From an uncultured Bacteroidota bacterium (GTDB lineage: Bacteria > Bacteroidota > Bacteroidia > Chitinophagales > Chitinophagaceae), in the NCBI GenBank assembly GCA_903875055.1, contig CAIQUX010000150.1:1-36828 (forward strand): a stretch of DNA of 36,828 nucleotides, given 5' to 3'. A program made the position numbers and the translations under genes. This document shows positions 18,090-27,800 of this stretch, piece after piece (position 1 is the first letter of the stretch; the number at the start of each line of letters is the position of its first letter). The notes below the pieces were generated by a model. The model saw only the letters and a program-made list of their open reading frames with translations, was not told where the DNA came from and did no database searches.

Positions 18090-18995
18090 GTGTCATCTAC
18101 CGATAAATTAATCGACAGACTTCATTCGGGTGATTATCGCACACTGGCGAAGTGTATCACTCTTGTGGAAAATGAGTTGCCGGGTAGTGAAGAGCTACTC
18201 CTGTCGCTTCAAACAGGCCATCATGTTCCCGTAATTGGTATTACAGGACCTCCCGGTGCAGGGAAGAGCACTATGGTAAATGCGTTATTGAAGAACTTGG
18301 TCGCTGGTGGTAAAAAAATAGCGGTGCTTTCAGTTGATCCTTCATCGCCTTTTAATTATGGAGCCCTCTTGGGTGATCGTATCCGGATGAGTGAATTTTA
18401 CTTGAATCCGAATGTGTACATCCGATCATTGGCAAGCAGAGGTTCCCTTGGCGGACTGAACGGTAAGATAATTGAAATACTGGATGTATTGCGAAGTTGT
18501 CCTTTTGATTTTATCGTCGTAGAGACGGTCGGCGTCGGACAAAGCGAAGTAGAGATTGCAGGATTGGCTGATACCACCATTGTTGTCGTGGTACCTGAAG
18601 GTGGTGATGAGGTGCAAACAATGAAGGCCGGTGTAATGGAGATTGCTGATATTTTTGTGGTGAATAAGGGTGATAGGGACAATGCCGATGAGTTTGTCAA
18701 GAACCTTAAATATCTGGCACATAGTAAGGCCGGCGGTTGGGAAATTCCAGTCGTGAAATGCGTGGCTACAGAAGGAGTAGGTATTGACGAATTGATCGAT
18801 AAAATCTCAAGGCACGCACATTCCATTTCGTATTCCGCAGAAAAACACGCTCATTTGATTACTGAAAAAGCATTTCAATTGATTCAGCAAAAGCGAATGA
18901 GCGATATTTCGAAAACCAGATTGAAAAATCGTTTAGAAGAGGAAGAGAGGAAGCCTGGGTTTAACCTGTATCGATTTATAAAAGAGTTCTGTTAA
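18090..18995 (+). CDS. meaB: MeaB/ArgK-type G3E P-loop GTPase
   Basis: This is the GTPase chaperone that loads and protects adenosylcobalamin-dependent methylmalonyl-CoA mutase. Motifs: the Walker A GITGPPGAGKST (about residues 50-61), the VLSVDPSSPFNYGALLGDRIRM segment that defines the MeaB/ArgK branch, ETVGVGQSEVEIA around the switch II region, and NKGD for guanine recognition. Starting at the GTG (18090) gives 301 residues beginning at SSTDKLIDRLHSGD, which is where MeaB homology begins. The frame remains open to 17976, but that extension would overlap the start of the divergent gene and would contain the candidate promoter. The mutase subunits are not in the window. It is convergent with the response-regulator gene, with only 13 bp between stops and no hairpin seen. 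Confidence 0.9.
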   Translation: MSSTDKLIDRLHSGDYRTLAKCITLVENELPGSEELLLSLQTGHHVPVIGITGPPGAGKSTMVNALLKNLVAGGKKIAVLSVDPSSPFNYGALLGDRIRMSEFYLNPNVYIRSLASRGSLGGLNGKIIEILDVLRSCPFDFIVVETVGVGQSEVEIAGLADTTIVVVVPEGGDEVQTMKAGVMEIADIFVVNKGDRDNADEFVKNLKYLAHSKAGGWEIPVVKCVATEGVGIDELIDKISRHAHSISYSAEKHAHLITEKAFQLIQQKRMSDISKTRLKNRLEEEERKPGFNLYRFIKEFC

Positions 18996-19008
18996 TTCCT
19001 GAAGAATA

Positions 19009-19692
19009 TCAAAGCCAATGATTCTTATGTGCTAATGAAATAACCTGAGCTTTGGAGTTGACATGTAATTTGACGTAGATATTGGAGATGTGTTTGCGAA
19101 CGGTCAGCGTGCTGATATTGGTCAGTTCGCCTATTCGTTTGGAATCATAACCATTGACCATATGCATCAATATTTCACGTTCACGCTCGGAAAGTAAATG
19201 ATCCATCAAGTCAGAACTAGGTTTCGCTTCGTGATTTTTTTGCTGGCCAAGCAATTTCAGCGTCTTTCGTGCGATGGCTGGACTCATTGGGGCCCCACCG
19301 AACTCGAGCACTTCCTGAATGGATTCATATAAGGTATGATGTGATTCATGTTTCAGCAGATAACCTGATGCTCCTGCCTGAATGGCTTCGAAAATATTTT
19401 CCTCATCTTCGAACACAGTCAGTACGATGAAATGCATCTTGTCATTGACTGGTTTAGCCAACCGGATGGTTTCAATACCATTCAATCCAGGCATTTCAAT
19501 ATCCATGAACACAACAGACGGAAGAAGTTGAAAAGGCAGTCCTTTGATAGCTTCAAGAAACTCATGACCACTACATGCGATGACTGATAATTCGATATTA
19601 GGAAACTGTTTTATTTTTTGAATAAAGCTGTTTCTATTGATTGGATTGTCATCAACCAGGGCAATGTTGATTTTGTTGTTTCCTTCTTTCAC
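19009..19692 (-). CDS. NarL/LuxR-family response regulator
   Basis: This 227-residue protein has a receiver domain (about 7-130) and a C-terminal LuxR-type helix-turn-helix (about 160-225). In the receiver, the acidic pair Asp14-Asp15 (LVDDNPIN) and the phosphoacceptor Asp64 (VFMDIEMPG) are present. The output domain begins LSEREREILMHMVNG and contains ISTLTVRKHISNIYVKL, the DNA-recognition helix. I chose the GTG at 19692 because it begins four residues ahead of the first receiver strand and leaves 38 bp after the kinase stop. The frame is open to 19791, but that would overlap the kinase gene and add 33 residues with no domain. It is the cognate partner of the histidine kinase immediately upstream. 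Confidence 0.9.
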   Translation of the reverse strand: MKEGNNKINIALVDDNPINRNSFIQKIKQFPNIELSVIACSGHEFLEAIKGLPFQLLPSVVFMDIEMPGLNGIETIRLAKPVNDKMHFIVLTVFEDEENIFEAIQAGASGYLLKHESHHTLYESIQEVLEFGGAPMSPAIARKTLKLLGQQKNHEAKPSSDLMDHLLSEREREILMHMVNGYDSKRIGELTNISTLTVRKHISNIYVKLHVNSKAQVISLAHKNHWL

Positions 19693-19730
19693 GGTGTAAA
19701 AGTAAATTCCGCTATGGTCATTTCTTGTAC

Positions 19731-21659
19731 TTAATTTGTAGTAGCGCTTCTTAGTATCACTTTTGTTCCTGATGGTGACACGGGTTCCCATTCCACTTTC
19801 AATTCACATGCGAAGGCCCTTCGTCTGATATTTTCAATACCGTTTCCTCTGTTCTGTTCATTTGCCTGAAAGCCGACCCCATTGTCCTCCATACTGATGG
19901 TGAGTTCTGTATTGCTGATGAACTGAATTCTGATATCACTGCAACAGCTGTGCTTTAAGGCATTATTCAGACATTCCTTCAGGATAAGAAATATATTCAG
20001 CATCTTACTAGGGGTAAATTCGATATCATTCAGGATATCTTCCTCGTAATGGTACTTTACATCGGGGTAGTTCTGAATAAGACGTTGTGTCCAGGCCTTA
20101 AAACGATCGGCTAGATTGGTCACAGGAAGCTGTTCGCTTTTCAATACCCATATCGAATCGCTTAACTGGGTGACAATTCCTTGTGCGTTTTCATCAAGTT
20201 GGGCAATGAGGTGTTCATTGTCAGAATCATAATTCTCCTTAAGGTACCGGATATTGGATGAGATAGCGGCTGCATAGGAACCCAAATTGTCATGCAGATC
20301 GGCTGCTATCCGTTTGCGCTCTTTCTCCTCAGCAAGTTGTATGGCTTTAATGGAATGTATTTTTTCTTCAGCGAGCGCCTGCTCCATTTTGAGTTGCTGC
20401 TTATTCAGATAATTTCTATAAACTAACCAGACTATAAGCGAAACTAGAATCATAGTAAGGATCGAGCCTAAGGCAAAATACCTGTTCTTTATCAATGTGT
20501 TTTCCTGCTGGATAATGATATTCTCTTTTTTCTGTAATTCATATTTTGTAACCATTTCAGCAATGGCACCTTCTGAATTTTTTTCATACAGTGAATCCTT
20601 TAGTCTGATAATGGTCTGTAGGGTATTCGCGTAGTCGTCTTTTCGCATGGCGCGCTGATAATTATCAGCCAGGCATGTATTCAGGAAAATTAGCTTTGAA
20701 AGGTTTCTGCTTTTTTGTGCGAGTGCAATACCCCGCTGAGCCATGGCAATCCCTTTATCAGTTTCATGAATTGAGGAGTAAAAAGAAGATAACTGTGCCA
20801 TATCAGATATGATATAATGCAGGTCGCCATTTTTCTCCCTCACTTTAAGCGCCTCCTCAAGATCTTTCTGAGCGAGTGCGAAATTATTTTCCTTCAGGTA
20901 GATGGCTGCTCTGATATTAAGTGCATTGGCCTGATTTAAAAAGTTCTCTATTTGTCTGCTGTATTGTAAGCCTTTGTTGATGTAATGAAAAGCTGAGTCA
21001 CGATGATTGAGATTGTTATAGCAAGAAGCAATATTATTGTCTAATGCACTTGAATTGGCCTGCATCATCGGGTCATTTGTATAATATAACCCTTTGTTTA
21101 ACCATTTGATGGCTTCCGGATAGCTTTCAAGTTCCATATTTGCCCAACCAAGAATCGTATAAGCCTTTAACACAGCCAAGGTATCTTTTGATTTTTCGGC
21201 ATTCTCCAGTAGCTTTAAAGAGACCTCTATGCCTTCTTTGTTCTGGTTATTGCGGATCAGTGCGCTGGCTTTATTCGAAAGGATTTCAGACACGACTTTT
21301 GTATTATCGGGTATCCGGGAAACGGCATGTAACAAACTGTCTGAATAGGAGATGGCCTCTGCGGATTTTCCTTGTTTAAAAAGAAAGAAACTGTAAAAAT
21401 TCACAATATGGAAATAATCTGTTGTCGAAGGCTGATAAAGATTCTTTCCCATCATGACATATGTCATTAAACTATCTGAACAAAGAGAGTAATATTGTTC
21501 GCACATCTTCATGACCGCTCCTTTTCGTTCACCGATATTATGTTGTTGATACAATTGGTTGCGCAAACTGTCGATTTGCCGAGTTTGGCCATGTCCGGAG
21601 GGGGAGATTATGATAGTAAGAAAAAGAAGCAGGAAAGGTTTAGATAAACGATTCAACAT
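19731..21659 (-). CDS. TPR-containing sensor histidine kinase (HisKA_3 type)
   Basis: This 642-residue protein has, in order, a signal peptide (about 1-24), a periplasmic array of tetratricopeptide repeats (about 85-370, for example YPEAIKWLNKGLYY at 180-193), a coiled linker, one transmembrane helix (about 394-414), a dimerisation helix with the phosphoacceptor His456 in ERKRIAADLHDNLGS, and an HATPase_c domain with N-box ECLNNALKH (562-570), EDNGVGF (591-597) and GNGIENIRRRA (605-615). This is the NarX/DegS-like class that pairs with NarL-type regulators, and such a regulator follows directly. The periplasmic TPRs make it a Bacteroidota-style hybrid sensor; the ligand is unknown. The frame starts at 21704, but the ATG at 21659 begins the signal peptide. 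It is divergent from the giant repeat-protein gene (167 bp). Confidence 0.92.
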   Translation of the reverse strand: MLNRLSKPFLLLFLTIIISPSGHGQTRQIDSLRNQLYQQHNIGERKGAVMKMCEQYYSLCSDSLMTYVMMGKNLYQPSTTDYFHIVNFYSFFLFKQGKSAEAISYSDSLLHAVSRIPDNTKVVSEILSNKASALIRNNQNKEGIEVSLKLLENAEKSKDTLAVLKAYTILGWANMELESYPEAIKWLNKGLYYTNDPMMQANSSALDNNIASCYNNLNHRDSAFHYINKGLQYSRQIENFLNQANALNIRAAIYLKENNFALAQKDLEEALKVREKNGDLHYIISDMAQLSSFYSSIHETDKGIAMAQRGIALAQKSRNLSKLIFLNTCLADNYQRAMRKDDYANTLQTIIRLKDSLYEKNSEGAIAEMVTKYELQKKENIIIQQENTLIKNRYFALGSILTMILVSLIVWLVYRNYLNKQQLKMEQALAEEKIHSIKAIQLAEEKERKRIAADLHDNLGSYAAAISSNIRYLKENYDSDNEHLIAQLDENAQGIVTQLSDSIWVLKSEQLPVTNLADRFKAWTQRLIQNYPDVKYHYEEDILNDIEFTPSKMLNIFLILKECLNNALKHSCCSDIRIQFISNTELTISMEDNGVGFQANEQNRGNGIENIRRRAFACELKVEWEPVSPSGTKVILRSATTN

Positions 21660-21725
21660 AGAGCATGTATTGGAACTTAAAAGTACATGTTTACAACCAA
21701 ACAAAACAGTACTACAAATTAAGTA

Positions 21726-21756
21726 TTGATTGTCGCCTTGGATGTACAGACATTTG
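21726..21756 (+). promoter_or_regulatory. Weak candidate promoter of the giant repeat-protein gene
   Basis: TTG at 21726-21728 is followed after 20 nt by GACATTTG (21749-21756), one mismatch from TAnnTTTG. This 167-bp divergent region must contain the promoters of both this gene and the kinase gene; no clear operator repeats were seen. Confidence 0.25.
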
Positions 21757-21826
21757 TTTCCTGTTCAAGCTGATAAAACATGAGTTAAACTTAATCACTA
21801 TTAAAAACAATTAAACAATGTATATC

Positions 21827-24800
21827 ATGAAAAAACTTCTAATCACCTTATACGTATTATTAAGCGCAAGCTTTATTTTGCAGGCACAGACATGGAATGG
21901 CACTGTCAGTTCAAACTGGAATGACCCATTAAACTGGACTCCGAATGCTGTTCCCGGTTCCGGGTCTTCGGTGACCATTAACGCTGCGCCTAATGTTCCA
22001 AAATTGCAGGGCAGTACCTCTATTGGCTTAATGAATATGACAGGGGGTAGTTTTGATTTCAATGGGTTTTCACTGACTGTAGGCGGCCTGAGTGGAATCA
22101 ATTCGTTTAATAATACTACACTCCTCAATTCGAATGTTTCAACAGATATTGTATTGAATATCAATACAGGTGCTGCTAGTTATTATTCACAAATCAACGG
22201 GTGCATTGTCAACGATAAGATAACAATAAACCTGACAGGAGTTGATATATTTTATGAAGGGGTTACTGCTAACACGTATAACGGTGATGTAGTAATTAAT
22301 GTGAATGGAACCCTGCAAGTAAATCTCTGTCAATCCACATCATCACAATTTAATGGCAACCTGAATTATAACAGAACGGTTGCAGGTATCAGTAATCTTT
22401 TTGTTGTTGGTGGCCATGTGACCGGTAACTTTACTTATCAAAATAATGTAGGTGGTACGTCAGCTTTTGGTAATGCAACCACAACATCGAGCATTAACGG
22501 AACCTGCACTATCGATGTGAACGATCCAACTCCTTCTGTTTTTTCTATGCTTCGAATTAAGAATCTTACAACAGGAGGTGCGATTAATGTTCAGAATCCA
22601 TTAGGATTTAACCTGCAGAATGACAGCTTAAAAGTAACATCACTTGCTATTCAAGGATACAGAGGTAGCAACTATGGATATTTACTTTCCAATAAGGTGG
22701 ATGGCAATGTGACTCTAGCTGATGATATCAGTTACGGAAGTGGTTATTATACCGATCTCAGAAATAATCTGATTACTGGAAATTCATCCTTTACCATCAA
22801 TGGCAGTAATTATTTCTATGAATCTAATGGAACTGGGACAGGCAGCACCTATAATGGCAATACAGTTTATACAATGAATGGAAGCGGTTATCTTTATCTG
22901 CATCAGGGAGATAAGTCGACTTACAATGGAAATATGACAATCAATAGGACTGCCTCTGGTTATACACGTGCCTTTAATGCGGGATCAACTATCAATGGGA
23001 ACTATGTCTATAATAATACCGCCTCTGGCGATGCTGATTTTGGAAGTGTTAGCAATTCAACATATATCAGTGGCACTGTGAATATGAATGTGAACTTGAC
23101 TTCGATTGGAGGATTCTCCATGTATCGGATGGTGAATCAAACCACCGGCGGAAAAATAAATCTTCAGAATACGAGAGGATTCGACATCAAAAATGACAGT
23201 TTGAAAGTGGATTCCATGAATGTGATTTCGTATCGTGGTAATGGATACGGATATTTTTATAACAATCAACTAAACGGCCAACTGACATTGGCTGATAGTA
23301 CGAGTTATACAACAGGTTATTATACAAATCTTCAGAATAATACCGTAACCGGAAATTCAATATTTCGAGTGTATGGCTCAAATCCATTTTATGAAGCAAG
23401 CGCTTTGAGCAGCCCGAATACGTTCAACGGAAATGTAACCATAATCATTTCTGGTTCAGCACCCGTTTATACCAGTTATCAGGCAGGTTCAACGATAACC
23501 GGTAACTTCACAGTCAATCGAACTGGTGCAGGTTATACACGGATGTTTGCGAACGGCACCACGATTGGGGGTAATTTTTCGTACACAAAAAATGCCTCTG
23601 GTGGATCTGATTTAGGTTTACTCAGTAGTAAAACGAGTATTGGAGGAACCGTAAATATAAACGTGACACAAACTAATAGTGATCCTTTTTCTATGTTTCG
23701 AATTCAAAATGGAACGAATGGCGGTAGTATATTAGTTCAAAACTCCCAAGCGCCAAATGTGCAACAAGACACATTGCTTTTAGCCTCTATTGGCTTTATG
23801 GGATATGGTGGTAGTCAATATGCAAATTTCTTTAACAACCAAATCACGGGAAACCTGACGATACAAACTGATCCTGGCTATGGCTCAGGTTACATGACTT
23901 ATCTCAGGAATAACACCGTCACAGGAAATACAATTTGTACCAGTCAGAGTTCAAATACCTTCTTTGAAGCGGATGCAAGTGGTAGTGCAAATACATTCAA
24001 TGGTAATGTAACATACAATGGCAATGGTTCAGGTAGTTTGTATATCAGTCATGCAGATAAATCAACATATAATGGCAACCTGACCATAAACAGAACCGTT
24101 GGGGGGTTTACAAAAGCCTTTAATTTCGGAGCTACTATTAATGGCAACTTAAGTTATACGAAAAATGTACCGGGTGGCAGTGAATTTGGAAACATCGGAA
24201 AGAAAACGGCTGTTTCTGGTATGATCAATATGGCGGTTACACAAACGACTACAGATAATTTTCAACTGTATTGGTTGGTGAATGCCACAAATGGCGGTGC
24301 TATTAACGTGCAAAATACTTCCGCCTATTCTATCCAAAGAGACTCGTTACTATTGACATCATTAAGTGTGACTGGCTACGCAGGCAGCGCTTATGCATAT
24401 TTGTACGATAACCAGATTACAGGAAATTTGACCTCATTAGCCGATGCTACCTATCTCGGTGGTTATTCTACTTATATTCATCATAATACGATTAATGGTA
24501 ATTCAATATTTACCATTCTGAGTTCGAACGGCTTAAATGAAGCCGATGCTGCTGCTAGCGCGAATACATTCAATGGCGATGTAACATTCAATTGTGATGG
24601 ATCAGGGGCATTGTATATAAGTTATGGGGATAAATCAACCTATAATGGCAATTTGACAATTAATAGGACTGTAGCAGGATTTACAAAGGCCTTTAATGTC
24701 GGGGCAACTATCAATGGTAATTTGACCTATACAAAAAACGCCGCAGGTTCGAGCGAATTTGGTCAAGGTGGATATAAAACTTCCATTTCCGGAACAATCA

Positions 24801-27800
24801 ATATGAATGTGACCCAAACCATTGCGGATAATTTTAACATGTTTCGGATCGTAAACGGTACAACAGGAGGAAGCATTAATGTTCAGGACACAAAAGCGTT
24901 TACTATTCAACAAGATACGTTAAAACTGACGTCGTTAAGTATCAATGGATATAGTGGTGGAGGCTATGCTTATTTGTATGATAATCAAATCGAAGGTGAT
25001 TTGATAACGTCGGATAATGCTTCTTATGTTGGAGGTTATGCTACTTACTTCAGGAATAATACAGTTTCAGGAAATAGTAATATTACTATCAATGGGACAA
25101 ATGCATTCAATGATGCAGATGCAGGCGCTTCAGGCAATACGTATCTAGGTAATGTGACATACTCGCGTATCGGAAGTGGCGTTATAAATGTTGCCTCAGG
25201 AGATACAAATTCGTATGGAGGTAATCTCGTTTTTAATAATGCAATTGCTTTGCCAATTAATGCCAACTTAGTAAAATTTATTGGAAGTGCGAACACCAAT
25301 ATCGATCAATTAGGAACTGGAAATATTGCTATTCAAAACTTCATTTTGAATAAAACAAGTTCTGCCAAAGTAATACTTAATAAACCAGTTTTAGTTTCAA
25401 CGCTATGTAGTTTCGTATCAGGCTATATCAATTCCACTGCAAGCAACTCGTTGATTTTCTCAGATAATGTTAATCATTCGGGTGCTTCAGATAACAGTCA
25501 TGTGATTGGAGTCGTAACTAAAGTCGGAAATGATGCCTTCACATTCCCACTAGGAAATGGTATCGGTTATCACCCATTGGCAATCACAGCGCCCGCGGCA
25601 GTGACTGATTCTTTTCAAGCAGGTATTGTGCTAAAACATCCAAGTGATGATGGTTATAATGTAGCTTCAAAAGATGCCGCTTTATTGCAGATAGCGCCCT
25701 ATCATTATTGGACATTAAATCAAATTAGCGGAGCCAATTCTGAAACCGTTTCTTTAGGTTGGAGCATTCCATGTGCCAATACTGTGATAGCTAGTTTGCC
25801 TGGTATGGCTGTCGCCCGATGGAACGGTACTCAATGGAATAATTTAGGGAATTCAGCAACAACTGGTTCAACGAGTCTCGGTACCGTCAGCATGACCGGC
25901 ACAACGCCTACTTATGGGATTTTTGCATTAGCGACTACAAGTGCCGCGAATAGCTGGCAAATTACGTCTGTTTCTGCGTCAGCATCTACTGTTTGTGCGG
26001 GTACTTCAACCACGCTTACAGGTGCGGGTGCAACTACTTATAATTGGCAACCGGGTAATTTAAGCGGCATATCGGTAATAGTGACACCATTGAGTACAAC
26101 AACGTATACCATCACCGGAACCAGCGCCACAGGATGTATCACTACAGCAACAAAAACCATCACGGTGAATCCGTTGCCAGTTGTTAGCACTTCAGCTTCA
26201 GCAACGACTCTATGCGCTGGTGTATCAACAACAATCACCGCGTCTAATGCGAACACATATATTTGGCAACCAGGTTCTTTGTCAACGAACCCGATTACGG
26301 TTTCGCCTGCTGCTACTACGACCTATACGGTTACCGGGACCATTACCGCTACAGGTTGCACGAATACATCCACACGAACCATCACGGTGAATCCATTACC
26401 TGCCGTTAATACGTCGGCTTCCGCAACGACCCTTTGCGCCGGTGCATCAACAACCATCACAGGGTCTAATGCGAATACCTATATCTGGCAACCAGGCTCT
26501 TTATCAACGAACCCAATTACAGTTACACCTGCAGCCACCACCATCTATACGGTCACAGGAACCAATACCGCAACAGGTTGTACGAATACATCAACACGCA
26601 CCATTACCGTGAATGCGTTGCCGGCTGTCAATACATCGGCTTCAGTCTCTACCCTTTGTGCTGGTGCATCAACAACCATCACGGCGTCTAATGCGAATAC
26701 CTATATCTGGCAACCAGGTTCTTTATCAACGAACCCGATTACAGTTATTCCTGTTGCCACTACAACGTATACAGTTACCGGAACCAACACGGCCACGGGT
26801 TGCACGAATACAGCCACACGAACTATCACGGTCAATCCATTGCCTTCAGTTAGTACGTCGGCTTCTGCAACGACCCTTTGTGCTGGCGCATCCACCACGA
26901 TCACCGCAGCTAATGCAAACACATATGTATGGCAACCAGGAGCTTTATCAACGAATCCGATCACGGTTTCACCTGCTGCCACAACCACCTATACGGTTAC
27001 TGGAACAACTACTGCTACTGGTTGTACGAATACCTCGACACGAATCATTACTGTGAATCCATTGCCTGCCGTCAGTACGTCGGCTTCAGCAACGACCCTT
27101 TGTGCCGGTGCATCATCTACGATTACCGCCGCTAATGCCAATACCTATGTATGGCAACCAGGAGCTTTAATTACGAATCCGATTACGGTTTCACCAGCTG
27201 CCACTACAACTTATACTGTTACTGGAACAACTACTGCAACTGGTTGTACCAATACCTCTACACAAACCATCACAGTGAATGCGTTACCGGTTGTCAGTAC
27301 GACAGCTTCTGCGACGACACTTTGCGCAGGTTCATCCACGACAATTACCGCAGCAAATGCAAACACTTATGTATGGCAACCAGGGGCTTTAACAACGAAT
27401 CCGATTACGGTTTCGCCTGCAGTAACAACCACCTACACGGTTACGGGAACAACTACTGCTACCGGTTGTACGAATACATTCACTCGAACTATTACAGTGA
27501 ATCCTTTACCAGCTGTCAGTACAACAGCTTCCGCAACGACGCTTTGCGCCGGTTCATCCACAACGATCACCGCAGCTAATGCTAACACCTACATATGGCA
27601 ACCCGGTGCTTTAACTACGAATCCGATTACTGTTTCTCCTGCTGCAACAACGACCTATACGGTCACCGGAACCAATACAGCCACTGGCTGTACGAATACG
27701 TCCACACGGACCATCACAGTGAATACGCTTCCTTCCGTTGGAACCACCGCAAGTGCTACAACTATATGTAACGGAACATCCACAACGCTCACTGGTACAG

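Noticed and set aside
21660-21826. Response-regulator operator repeats in the divergent region
   Set aside because: AGTACATGT and AGTACTACA look related, but spacing and symmetry are poor and I could not define a consistent site.
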